Source of the DNA: Demequina sp. NBRC 110052
Lineage (GTDB): Bacteria; Actinomycetota; Actinomycetes; Actinomycetales; Demequinaceae
Assembly (NCBI RefSeq): GCF_002090075.1
Contig: NZ_BBRI01000002.1
Span: 744,001 to 808,000, forward strand
Length of the DNA: 64,000 bases
Direction: 5' to 3'
Shown piece by piece: positions 27,905-36,331 of this stretch. The number at the start of each line of letters is the position of its first letter. Within the stretch, counting starts at the first letter, position 1. The notes under the pieces are model-generated. The model worked only from the letters and a program-made list of their open reading frames with translations. It made no database searches and was not told the origin of the DNA. A program made the position numbers and the translations under genes.

Positions 27905-28758
27905 ACCGAGATCGTCCCGCTGATCGCCACGTCGGAGGCGCCGCCCACCCAGATCTGCCCCTCGCCGTCCTGCGTGAGGAACACGCGGCCGTCGCGGCCC
28001 AGCGCGGTCCCCTGACGCGCGGTGTACGGCGCGGCGACATGACCGGACTCGGTGAGCCATTGTGCGAGCGACGCATTGAGGCTGCCGGTGACGGGGTCCT
28101 CGCGCAGCGGCCCGGCGTCGTGGCCGAAGAAGGCGCGCACTTCCACGTCGGCGGGCCCGTCGGAGGCGTGCAGCCCTGCGACGCCGATGTCCCAACGGCC
28201 TTCGCTGGACGAGCCGGGGGCGAGCGAGGGCTCGAGGGCGAGCACCGCGTCGGCGTCGCGCAGCAGCAAGCCCACCCAGCCCGGACCGTTGTCGACCCAC
28301 GCGGAGTCGACCACGGCGTCAGGCTCGATGCCAAGCACCGCGCACACCTCGGCGAGGTACTGGTCGGAGACCGCGCCGGTGCGCACGCGCGGTGGCGCGG
28401 CGAAGGCCAGAGTGTCGTCCTCGATCCTGACCGGCACCAGGCCGGCACCGCACTCCTGGATGACCACACCGTCGGACGCGGGCACTCCCCCGGCATCGAG
28501 CCACGCGCGCGCGGTGCCGAGCGTCGGGTGTCCCGCGAAGGGCAGTTCAGTGGAGAGCGAGAAGATGCGGACGCGGTAGTCGGCCTCGGGCGTGGTGGGC
28601 GGAAGCACGAACGTGCACTCCGAGAGGTTCGTCCACTCGGAGATCGCGACCATCTGCTCGGTGGTGAGGCCCTCGGCGTCCAGCAACACGGCGAGGGGGT
28701 TGCCGGAGAAGGGGCCGGAGCCGAAGACGTCGAGCTGGCGGAATGGGTGCGTCGTCAT
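27901..28758 (-). CDS. PhzF family isomerase/epimerase
   Basis: PhzF-fold proteins catalyse isomerisation or epimerisation without cofactor; most genomic members have unknown substrates. The 285-aa protein has FRQLDVFGSGPFSGNPLAV, the catalytic-Glu motif NLSECTFV (Glu47), LPFAGHPTLGTA and the second-half motif EDPVTGSLNASLAQWL. Both halves of the duplicated diaminopimelate-epimerase-like fold are present. There is no phenazine cluster, so that name is only a family label. Stop overlaps that of 27680-27904. Confidence 0.9.
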   Translation of the reverse strand: MTTHPFRQLDVFGSGPFSGNPLAVLLDAEGLTTEQMVAISEWTNLSECTFVLPPTTPEADYRVRIFSLSTELPFAGHPTLGTARAWLDAGGVPASDGVVIQECGAGLVPVRIEDDTLAFAAPPRVRTGAVSDQYLAEVCAVLGIEPDAVVDSAWVDNGPGWVGLLLRDADAVLALEPSLAPGSSSEGRWDIGVAGLHASDGPADVEVRAFFGHDAGPLREDPVTGSLNASLAQWLTESGHVAAPYTARQGTALGRDGRVFLTQDGEGQIWVGGASDVAISGTISV

Positions 28759-28842
28759 ACGCCCGACGCTACGGCCAGCACGCAGGGCAGGTCGCCTTCG
28801 ACTGGCACCGGTTGAGCAGCGGTGGTGTACCCGGAGTTGGAG

Positions 28843-30117
28843 TCAGAAGGTGCGGGCGAGGTCCAGGACCGCCGCCTCGAAGGCGTCGAGCGCGAGCGCC
28901 ACATCAGCTTCGATCACCGACTCGTCCTTGTGATGCGAGATCCCGCCACCGCAGCGAATGAACAGCATCGCGTAGTCCGTGAGCGACGCGATGGCCATCG
29001 CATCGTGACCAGCCTTGGACAACAGCTCCAGCGGAGCGGTGTCACCGGTCGCGGCGATGCCTGCGCGGATCGCCTCGGCGAGCCGCTCCCCCACCACGGT
29101 CGCCTCGGCGTCATGGCGTTCGACGGCCTGGAAGTCGAGGTTCCTCGCGGCCGCGACCTTCGCAGCCTGCTCCTGGATGAGATCCCAGACGCGGTCGCGC
29201 AGTTCGTCGGTCTCCGCGCGCAGGTCAAGCGAGAACTCGGCGCGGCCGGGAATGACGTTGGCCGCGCCCGGATACGCCTGCATGCGTCCGACGGTGCCGA
29301 TCGCCCCGTGATCGCGGGCGAGGGTCTCTATCACGGTGACCACCTCGGACGCACCGAGCAGCGCGTCGCGTCGACGGCCATACGGCATGCCGCCCGCGTG
29401 GCCAGCCTCCCCCACCATGGTGAGGTCGAAGCGGCGCGCGCCCATGATGCCGGTGACGACGCCGAGCGCTCGGTCGGCATCCTCGAGCAGCGGGCCCTGC
29501 TCGATGTGTGCCTCGAGGTAGCCGAGGACCCGCTCACGCGGCAGCGCCGCCTCCTCGATGCGCGCCGGGTCGAGGCCGAATGCCTCGAAGGCGGTGCGCA
29601 GCGAAATGCCTTGCGCGTCGCGCAGTTCCCACCACGAGTCCTGCCATGCGCCCGCGACCGCGCACGAGCCGAGCAGAGTGCGGCCGAAGCGAGTGCCCTC
29701 CTCGTCCGCGAAGCCGAGCACCTCGATGCCGAACGGGAGGCGCACGCCCTTGGCCTCCAGTCGCCCCACGACCGCGATGGCCATGAGAGTGCCAAGGATG
29801 CCGTCGTAGCGACCGGCTCCCGGCACGGTGTCCAGGTGGGATCCGAGCAGCAGCACAGGCGAGTCGTCCCGCGGGCCCGCGAGTGTGCCGCGCTGATTGC
29901 CTGCCGCGTCCTGCCACGGCTCGAGTCCGGCCTGCGCCATCCACTCGCCCACGGTCCAGTTGGTGCGCGCGTGCTCCGCGGTCAGGTACGACCGCTCGAT
30001 CGCGCCCACGCGCGAGCTGTGCGTGGCGAGGATGTCGCAGCGCTCCAGGATCTCGGCGGCTGAGAACGGCACATCGCCGTCCTTGTCGTCGCCGTTCAGC
30101 CACTCGGGAAGGCTCAC
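28843..30117 (-). CDS. allC: Allantoate amidohydrolase (M20 family)
   Basis: This hydrolyses allantoate to ureidoglycine, CO2 and ammonia. The 424-aa M20 metallopeptidase-fold protein has LLGSHLDTVPGAGRYDG (His94, Asp105), FADEEGTRFG (Glu139/140), EAHIEQGP, and GHAGGMPYGRRRDAL in the dimerisation domain. The family also includes N-carbamoyl-L-amino-acid hydrolases; the coupling to a PucG-type aminotransferase makes allantoate the likely substrate. GTG 30117 overlaps the upstream gene's stop in GTGA. Last gene of the operon running from 34077 to 28843. Confidence 0.9.
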   Translation of the reverse strand: MSLPEWLNGDDKDGDVPFSAAEILERCDILATHSSRVGAIERSYLTAEHARTNWTVGEWMAQAGLEPWQDAAGNQRGTLAGPRDDSPVLLLGSHLDTVPGAGRYDGILGTLMAIAVVGRLEAKGVRLPFGIEVLGFADEEGTRFGRTLLGSCAVAGAWQDSWWELRDAQGISLRTAFEAFGLDPARIEEAALPRERVLGYLEAHIEQGPLLEDADRALGVVTGIMGARRFDLTMVGEAGHAGGMPYGRRRDALLGASEVVTVIETLARDHGAIGTVGRMQAYPGAANVIPGRAEFSLDLRAETDELRDRVWDLIQEQAAKVAAARNLDFQAVERHDAEATVVGERLAEAIRAGIAATGDTAPLELLSKAGHDAMAIASLTDYAMLFIRCGGGISHHKDESVIEADVALALDAFEAAVLDLARTF

Positions 30118-31343
30118 GCGTCGACCTCCGCGTAGACGCGGTAGGCCTCGTCGACGCCGCCGCCGGCCGGCAGGCCGAAGCCGTGGCGTCGCAGCACCGC
30201 CTCAAGGGCCGCCAAGGTGGTCAGCACCGCGTCCTGGCGGGCGTTGTAGCCCATGGTGCCGATGCGCCACACCTTGCCCTGCAGCGGGCCGAAGCTCGTG
30301 CCGATCTCGATGCCGAAGTCGAGCAGCATCGCGGATCGCACCGCCTCGCCCTCGACGCCCTCAGGAATCACGACGCCGACGATGTTTGACATCTTGTGCT
30401 CCAGGTCACCGAAGACCTCGAGACCCAGCCCCTGCACGCCGGCCATCATCGCGCGGCCGTGCAGCGCGTGGCGGGCCTGGAAGCGACTGAGCCCCTCCTC
30501 GAGCACAATGCGGGCGCACTCGCGCGCGCCGTAGAGCATGGTCGTGGCCTCAGTGTGGTGGTTGAGGCGTCGCTCGGACCAGTAGTCGAAGACCATCGAC
30601 ATGTCGAAGTAGTTGGAGCGAATGGGGTGGGCCGCGACGGCATCGCCTTCGGTACGGATGCCCGCTTCGATGCTCTTGCGGGAGTTGATGACTCCCTCGG
30701 CACGAGGGCTGAAGGTCGCGGGCGCCGAACCGGAGGGCCCACCGAGGCACTTCTGCAGGCCACCGGTCGCGATGTCCACGCCCCACTCGTCGGTGAGGAA
30801 CTCATTGCCGCCGATCGATGCGGTCACGTCTGCGTACAGCAGCGTGCCGTACTTCGCGCACAGCTCCGCGAGTCCGTCGAACGGCTGCACCACCGTGGTC
30901 GAGGTGTCGCCGTGCACCACCGCGAGGAGCTTGGGCTGGACCTTCGCCATCGCCTCCGCGATCAGCTCGTACGGCGCCACCTGGCCCCAGGGGATGTCCA
31001 CAGTGTGCACCTCGGCGTCGCAGCGTCGGGCGATCTCGACGAGCAGGTGGCCGAAGCGACCCATGACGGGGACCAGCACCTTGTCGCCCGGCTCGAGCAC
31101 CGAGACGAGGGCGGCCTCGATCGCGCCGCGCGAGGTCGAGTCCACGAGCAGCGTCTGCTCATGCGAAGTGACGAAGACTCGGCGGTAGAGCTCCATGACC
31201 TCGTTCATCGCGTGGGTCATGAACGGGTCGTACTGACCCACCAGCTGGGCCGACATTGCACGCAGCACGCGCGGGTCGGCCGTGATGGGGCCGGGCCCCA
31301 TGAGCAGGCGCGCCGGCGGGTTGATCGGCCCGGGCAGGGTCAT
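30114..31343 (-). CDS. pucG: Ureidoglycine-glyoxylate aminotransferase (PucG-like)
   Basis: PucG moves the amino group of ureidoglycine to glyoxylate, giving oxalurate and glycine. The 409-aa class V PLP enzyme has MGPGPITADPRVLRAM at the substrate end, HGDTSTTVVQP, LYADVTASIGG, and the PLP-lysine motif TGGLQKCLGGPSG (Lys198). Alanine- or serine-glyoxylate aminotransferases share this fold; the operon with allantoate amidohydrolase favours ureidoglycine. ATG 31343 has GGAGGAG 3 nt upstream. It overlaps allC by 4 nt and follows the amidase by 26 bp. Confidence 0.88.
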   Translation of the reverse strand: MTLPGPINPPARLLMGPGPITADPRVLRAMSAQLVGQYDPFMTHAMNEVMELYRRVFVTSHEQTLLVDSTSRGAIEAALVSVLEPGDKVLVPVMGRFGHLLVEIARRCDAEVHTVDIPWGQVAPYELIAEAMAKVQPKLLAVVHGDTSTTVVQPFDGLAELCAKYGTLLYADVTASIGGNEFLTDEWGVDIATGGLQKCLGGPSGSAPATFSPRAEGVINSRKSIEAGIRTEGDAVAAHPIRSNYFDMSMVFDYWSERRLNHHTEATTMLYGARECARIVLEEGLSRFQARHALHGRAMMAGVQGLGLEVFGDLEHKMSNIVGVVIPEGVEGEAVRSAMLLDFGIEIGTSFGPLQGKVWRIGTMGYNARQDAVLTTLAALEAVLRRHGFGLPAGGGVDEAYRVYAEVDA

Positions 31344-31369
31344 CGCTCCTCCAGGAATGTTGATGTGAC

Positions 31370-32962
31370 CTACATAGTGTGCCGTGTCGAGGTTTCGTGA
31401 GCGTTTCGCAGCGCCTTCTGCCACCGAAGCCCCAGCTCGATGAGCGCCAGATCCGAGTTCCGGGGCCCCACGAGGCACACTCCGACGGGCCCGCTCAGCG
31501 TCGACATCAGCGGCACCGTGAGGGCAGGTCTTCCCGTGAAACCAGCGATGGCCGTCATGGACAGGGTCGCCTCGCGCACACGCTGCAGGTCCTCGGCAGC
31601 GGCGTCCAGTCGGGGCGCGGCCGACGCGGCGGCGGGCAGCACCAGCACCGCGCCTCCGAGCGCCTCGTTGATCTCCTCTGCGAGGGCCGCAACCTCCAAC
31701 AGGCCCTCGGCCTCCTGCTCCGGCGTCACCGACGCCGCGAACGCGAACCGCTCAGCCACGTCGGGCGCGACCGCGCCCGGGTGCGCGGTGATCCACTCGC
31801 CGTCCGAGCGCCAGGCCTCGGCGGACTGCGTCACACGGAAGCCGTCGTAGAGGCGCCGCAGCTCCGGGAGCTCGACCGTCTCGAGATCCACGTGCACCTG
31901 CAGGTGCTCCAGGAGCTCGTGGAACGCCTGCCGCACCTCCGGCTCGACGACCACGCCCACCTGCGGCGAGGCCAGCACCACGTCTGAGGGCTCGACATGG
32001 GGGTCGCCCGAGAAGCTCGCGCGCGCAGCCGCCAGCAGCGTCTCGCCGTCGCGCGTCATCCAGCCGACAGTGTCGTAGCGCGGCGCGAGCGGCGCGACGC
32101 CCTCAAGGCTGACCGCCCCGTGCGTCGTGCGCAGTCCCCACAGCCCCTGGTAGGAGGCCGGAACGCGGATCGAACCCGCCGTGTCCGTGCCGAGCCCGAT
32201 GCTCGCCTGGCCCAGAGCGACGGCCGACGCCGGTCCCGACGACGAGCCCCCAGGAATCGCCCCCGGCACCGCCCCGTTGGGGGGCGTCCCGTAGTCGGGA
32301 TTGAGGCCCGCGATCGAGTACGCGAACTGATCGGTCTGCGCGATGCCCAGCACGTCCGCGCCCGCATCGAGCAGCGACTGCACCGACGGCGCGGTACGCT
32401 CCTCGATCGGCGCGTCGGCCAGGTACGCACGCACGCCGACGCCGATCCGCTGGCCTGCGATCGCGTACAGGTCCTTCACCGCGACCGTGTGACCCGCGAG
32501 CGGACCCTCGCCCGCGCCGCGCACAAGGGGTGCGCCGAGGAGGCGCCAGATACGGGAGTCCATCGCCTTGGCGGGCGCCGTGACGTGCGCGGCGCAGATG
32601 ACCCAGCCCTTGCCGGGGCCGGCCGACAAGCCATCATGCGACCACAGCTGCGTGACGAGGCCCTTGCCCCCAGCGTCGGGCGCATTGACCGAGACGGCGA
32701 GCCAGGCGTCGCCCGCAGGGACCAGGCGCAGCTCGCGCACCGTGCGCGCGCCGATGCCACCACGCCCGCCCCGGAACGACGTGATCGCCTCATGCCCCAC
32801 GAGCAGGCCGTTCGCGTCGCCGCGCAGCGTCTCGTCGCCGGGCGCGAAGAAGCCCGCGAGCGCGTCCAGGTCATCCGCCACCAGCGCCGCCTCGTAGGCC
32901 AGCACCGCCTCGATCAGACCCTCGGGAGCCTCGCCCCCTCCGGCCACGTGCACCAGGGTCAT
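31370..32962 (-). CDS. Amidase with N-terminal AtzH/HpxZ-like domain
   Basis: The 530-aa protein is a fusion. Residues 1 to about 130 resemble the AtzH/HpxZ (DUF3225, NTF2-like) family: EAVLAYEAALVADDLDALAG, FFAPGDETLRGDANGLLVG, and AHVTAPA at the end. Residues 140-530 are an amidase-signature enzyme with Lys163 (AVKDLY), GGSSSGPASAVA (240-251) and the nucleophile Ser264 (GTDTAGSIRVPAS). In Klebsiella hpx loci an AtzE-like amidase and an HpxZ protein are separate and act near oxalurate; here they are one chain next to PucG, so oxalurate or a related ureide is the likely substrate (inference). Its ATG overlaps the upstream stop by 4 nt. Confidence 0.85.
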   Translation of the reverse strand: MTLVHVAGGGEAPEGLIEAVLAYEAALVADDLDALAGFFAPGDETLRGDANGLLVGHEAITSFRGGRGGIGARTVRELRLVPAGDAWLAVSVNAPDAGGKGLVTQLWSHDGLSAGPGKGWVICAAHVTAPAKAMDSRIWRLLGAPLVRGAGEGPLAGHTVAVKDLYAIAGQRIGVGVRAYLADAPIEERTAPSVQSLLDAGADVLGIAQTDQFAYSIAGLNPDYGTPPNGAVPGAIPGGSSSGPASAVALGQASIGLGTDTAGSIRVPASYQGLWGLRTTHGAVSLEGVAPLAPRYDTVGWMTRDGETLLAAARASFSGDPHVEPSDVVLASPQVGVVVEPEVRQAFHELLEHLQVHVDLETVELPELRRLYDGFRVTQSAEAWRSDGEWITAHPGAVAPDVAERFAFAASVTPEQEAEGLLEVAALAEEINEALGGAVLVLPAAASAAPRLDAAAEDLQRVREATLSMTAIAGFTGRPALTVPLMSTLSGPVGVCLVGPRNSDLALIELGLRWQKALRNAHETSTRHTM

Positions 32963-34077
32963 GCGGTCTCTCCTTCCCACGCGTCGCGCGGCGCGAAGTC
33001 TGACTTCCTGATCATCGCGTGGCTGCCGCACACCAGATCCACCACCTGCGAGATGCGCAGGTCTGTCGCGGCGCTCAGGTACGCGTACGCGAGGTGCGGC
33101 TCCATGCCGTAGCGCGCTGCAAGGATCGCGATCGCCGCGCGCGTGGCCTTGCGCATCGCCTCGTCGAGGTCGGCGTCGATGCCCGTCGGCATCAGGAACT
33201 CTGCGGTCTCGCCGAGCGGACCCGCCAACTCGCCGAACGTCCGCGCGGCCTCGCGTGCGGGGATGAGGTCCAGGCGGATCGTCACTCGCAGCGACGCCTC
33301 GAGCGCGGTGAGCGCGACCTCGCCGTCACCTTGGGCGAAGTGCGGATCGCCCACATACGCGAGCGCACCTGCGACCTGCACGGGCAGGTACAGCGTGGAG
33401 CCCACGACGAGCTCCTTGATGTCGATGTTGCCGCCGTGGGGCCCGGGGGGCACCGAATGGGCCCGCTCGTCGGTGTCCGTCGCGACGCCCATGATCCCCA
33501 GGAACGGCGCCAGCGGGAAAGCGACATCGCGCGGCCCACCCTCGCGGCGCGGCAACCAGCCCTTCCACACGCCCGACGCATCGGGCGCGATGGGCGCGAA
33601 CACGGACACCGCGTCGGCCCCGTTCGCCGGCATCTCGCCAGGCAGCGCCCCGCGACCGTGACGGTTGGAGATGACGCCGTACGGCACGCGCGGCGTGGCG
33701 TCCAGCAGCGTGATCGCGAGCACGTCGCCAGGCGTCGCGCCCGCGACCTCAATGGGGCCCGTGACCACGTGCGGGCCATCGGCCTGCGAGTCGCGTCGCC
33801 CCGACCGGGACAGCGCGACCGCCTCGGCGAGTACCGCGTCGGGCGCCACCCCCTGTGCGGTGAAGTACGCGAGCGCGTCCGAGCCCTGGTCCGGCAGCAG
33901 GCCCTCGTGGCTGAGCGTGTCGACCACGACCTCGGTGCCCGGTGCGACCGTGAGGGCCGGCGCGTCTGCCCGGCTCGGCAGGCGGCCCCACAGAACCGCG
34001 TCGGACTCCGCGGGGAGGTAGACCGCCGCGTCGGGCACGCGCTCACCGCTACGCAGGACGCCGTCGAAATCTGCCAT
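32959..34077 (-). CDS. Acetamidase/formamidase family protein
   Basis: The 372-aa protein belongs to the FmdA/AmdA amidase family: GATPGDVLAITLLDATP, GPHGGNIDIKELVVGSTLYLPV with metal-binding residues, and GDPHFAQGDGEV. It releases ammonia from a small amide, classically formamide or acetamide. As first gene of a ureide operon it may act on a late small-amide product such as oxamate (inference). ATG 34077 has GGAGG 9 nt upstream; the frame is open to 34248 without support. It is divergent from the DUF1275 gene. Confidence 0.88.
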   Translation of the reverse strand: MADFDGVLRSGERVPDAAVYLPAESDAVLWGRLPSRADAPALTVAPGTEVVVDTLSHEGLLPDQGSDALAYFTAQGVAPDAVLAEAVALSRSGRRDSQADGPHVVTGPIEVAGATPGDVLAITLLDATPRVPYGVISNRHGRGALPGEMPANGADAVSVFAPIAPDASGVWKGWLPRREGGPRDVAFPLAPFLGIMGVATDTDERAHSVPPGPHGGNIDIKELVVGSTLYLPVQVAGALAYVGDPHFAQGDGEVALTALEASLRVTIRLDLIPAREAARTFGELAGPLGETAEFLMPTGIDADLDEAMRKATRAAIAILAARYGMEPHLAYAYLSAATDLRISQVVDLVCGSHAMIRKSDFAPRDAWEGETA

Positions 34078-34225
34078 GCCATGCCCTCCAGCGCGGACCG
34101 CGAGACGTGCGGGCCGGGGTGCCCGCACCCCGCCGTGCCCTACTCTGGCTCCGAGACTACCGCCGCCCGCGCCGCGCGCCTCGTCCCCGTGAGGCAGCGC
34201 GCCGGGCCCGTCCCCGGAGGAATCG

Positions 34226-34942
34226 ATGCTCGACCGCATGCGCGCCAACCCCGCTGGCAGCTACCTGGGGCTGATGCTCGCCCTGACATTCTCCACAGGC
34301 ATCATCGACGCCGTCGGCTACCTGGGCCTGGACCGCGTCTTCACGGGCAACATGACCGGCAACGTGGTCATTCTTGGCATGGGTCTCGCGGGCGCCGACG
34401 ACCTGCCGGTGCTGGGCCCCGCGATCGCGCTCGCGGCGTTCATGCTTGGCGCGGCACTGGGCGGGCGCGTGCTGCGCGGCTCGCGCGACGGGTGGACGGG
34501 CAAGCACACGGCGCTGTTCGGTGCGGTCGCAGGGGTGCTCGTGGTCGGCGCGCTGACCGTGTTCTTCGTCGAGGTGGTGCAGGGCTCGGTGCTCGCCTAC
34601 TCCGCGACGGCGGCGCTGGGACTCGCGATGGGATGCCAGGCGGCGACCGCGCGCCACATCGCGGTCAAGGACGTGACGACAGTGGTGGTGACCTCGACGA
34701 TCACGGGGTTGGCCTCGGACTCGACGCTCGGCAAGGGCGGCGGCCAGCCGTGGCGCCGCCGCGCGGGAGCCGTGGTGCTCATCGGCGCTGGCGCCGCGAC
34801 GGGAGCGCTGCTGCTGAACCTGCACCTGGGCGCCGGCATGCTGCTCTCGGCGCTCATCACGGTCGTGGTGCTCGCCCTGGGCCACATCACGCGACCGGGA
34901 CGTGGGCCGCGCGTGCCCTACGACGGCGCGGTCAGCCAGTAG
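34226..34942 (+). CDS. DUF1275 (YoaK-type) membrane protein
   Basis: The 238-aa protein has about six TM helices and the DUF1275 motif FTGNMTGNVVILG (residues 39-51), with ALGLAMGCQAATARHIAVKDVTTVVVTSTITGLASD split over two later helices, as in the family. Function is unknown; transport is often assumed. GGAGGAATCG precedes the ATG. Divergent from the formamidase gene with 148 bp between, so its presence beside the ureide operon may or may not be meaningful. Confidence 0.88.
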   Translation: MLDRMRANPAGSYLGLMLALTFSTGIIDAVGYLGLDRVFTGNMTGNVVILGMGLAGADDLPVLGPAIALAAFMLGAALGGRVLRGSRDGWTGKHTALFGAVAGVLVVGALTVFFVEVVQGSVLAYSATAALGLAMGCQAATARHIAVKDVTTVVVTSTITGLASDSTLGKGGGQPWRRRAGAVVLIGAGAATGALLLNLHLGAGMLLSALITVVVLALGHITRPGRGPRVPYDGAVSQ

Positions 34943-35059
34943 CCCCACCCCACCTCTTCGACGCTCCGCACGGATTCTGCGGCGACGCGCCGCTGAACCC
35001 GCTCACGAGGCGCGCGCCACCGGCGTGTCGCGCGGACTTCCGTGCGGACTGTCAGCGCG

Positions 35060-35245
35060 TCAGGCGTTGAGGTACTCGAAGACGTCGAAGATCAGGAAGG
35101 CCGGCCACACGAGCGCCTGGAACAGCGCACCCACGTGCTCCCAGAAGCCCTCGGCCTGCTGCCAGAACCACACGGCCGAGCCGATCATGGCGAGGAAGTA
35201 GCCTCCACCCCATCCGGCTGCCGCGCCGCTGCTCGAACTGCTCAT
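35060..35245 (-). CDS. Small membrane protein
   Basis: The 61-aa product starts MSSSSSGAAAGWGGGYFLAM and has one or two hydrophobic helices with several aromatic residues (AVWFWQQAEGFWEHV, LVWPAFLIFDVFEYL). GGGGGTGTGAC precedes ATG 35245. The longer frame to 35536 has no support. The type is common in actinobacteria but has no assigned function. Confidence 0.6.
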   Translation of the reverse strand: MSSSSSGAAAGWGGGYFLAMIGSAVWFWQQAEGFWEHVGALFQALVWPAFLIFDVFEYLNA

Positions 35246-35542
35246 GTCACACCCCCGGTCGGCGCGCGCATCGCGCCACGTTTCCAGGTCTACCAGGCAC
35301 AGGGACGCGCTGCAGGGTGGGCGTCCCACTGCGACTGATCGCCGTCCCACTGCCCCGCCGCAGCCCTCGCCCGCCCCCGGAACAGTGCGAACCAAAGACG
35401 CTCTCGACACCCCGGCAGGCTCGCGCGAGAAGCAGTTGACGCCGGAGTGTCGTTCCAGGATTGGTTCGGAGTGTCCAAGGGCGAGGCGCGAAAGGCCTGC
35501 TCTGCCAGGGACGACGCCTCGCCGATCACCGCTCACGCTCGA

Positions 35543-35598
35543 CTTGAGCGAACATCGCTCAACTTTGACTTGAGCGGATGCCGCTCAAGTCTTATAGT
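35543..35598 (+). promoter_or_regulatory. hsp20 promoter with two HspR (HAIR) operators
   Basis: Site 1 (35543-35563) is CTTGAGC-N7-GCTCAAC; site 2 (35569-35589) is CTTGAGC-N7-GCTCAAG, a perfect HAIR palindrome. Site 2 covers the -35 TTGAGC (35570-35575), 17 bp before the -10 TATAGT (35593-35598). HspR bound here would silence hsp20 until heat shock. The rest of the 476-bp gap (35246-35721) shows nothing else convincing. Confidence 0.85.
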
Positions 35599-35721
35599 CG
35601 GAAGTGAGCGACGGGCCCGCGGGGGTCACCAGCAGGGACCGGCCGACCGGGTCCGCCGCCCTCCGCGGGCGACCGCCCGCGGACACAGACCACACGACCT
35701 ACACATCCCAGGAGGTTCACG

Positions 35722-36174
35722 ATGATGGCTCGAGAGATCACTCGCCACACGGTTCCGGCGACGTCCGCTTCCCTGTGGCAGGACGATCTGAACAGGGTCT
35801 TCCGCCAGTTCTTCGGCGACGCCGACGCCCCGCTCGCCGGCGCCTTCTCCCCCGCGCTCGACGTCAAGGAGACTGACGACGCCTTCACGCTCCACGTCGA
35901 GCTGCCGGGCATGTCCGCCGAGGACGTCGACCTCTCGCTCGAGGACAACGTGCTCACCGTCTCGGGCGAGCGCAACTTCTACGACGAGTCCGACGCCGAG
36001 GGCTTCCGCCGCATCGAGCGACGCTTCGGCAAGTTCCACCGCGCGGTGCGCCTGCCGGACCGCGTCTCGCCCGACAAGGTCGAGGCCTCGTACAAGGACG
36101 GCATCCTTACGGTCGTGGTTCCCAAGGCCGAGGAGGCCAAGCCGCGCAAGATCGCTGTGAGCTCGGGCGCGTAA
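35722..36174 (+). CDS. Hsp20/alpha-crystallin small heat-shock protein
   Basis: This ATP-independent holdase binds unfolding proteins during heat stress. The 150-aa protein has an N-terminal arm (LNRVFRQFFGD), the alpha-crystallin domain (about 43-140) with ALDVKETDDAFTLHVELPGM, VLTVSGERNF, GKFHRAVRLPDRVSPDKVEA and YKDGILTVVVPK, and a short C-terminal tail. AGGAGG lies 7 nt before the ATG. Two HspR operators and a good promoter lie 120-180 bp upstream, giving a long leader. A terminator follows. Confidence 0.96.
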   Translation: MMAREITRHTVPATSASLWQDDLNRVFRQFFGDADAPLAGAFSPALDVKETDDAFTLHVELPGMSAEDVDLSLEDNVLTVSGERNFYDESDAEGFRRIERRFGKFHRAVRLPDRVSPDKVEASYKDGILTVVVPKAEEAKPRKIAVSSGA

Positions 36175-36254
36175 CGCACCGAGCAGTCCGCGGGGTCACC
36201 GATCCCGCGTCCCGTCGCGCCGCCCGTTCTCCCCCTCGCGGCGGCGCAGACGAC

Positions 36255-36287
36255 AGGACCCCCGGAGGCCACGCCTCCGGGGGTCCT
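36255..36287 (+). terminator. Terminator hairpin after hsp20
   Basis: A perfect 15-bp stem, AGGACCCCCGGAGGC with its exact complement, closes on a 3-nt loop. It lies 80 bp after the hsp20 stop and may also serve the convergent amidohydrolase gene. Confidence 0.85.
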
Positions 36288-36331
36288 CGCTTGAGCGGCA
36301 TCCGGCATCGCGTCAATGCCCGACGCGGCGC

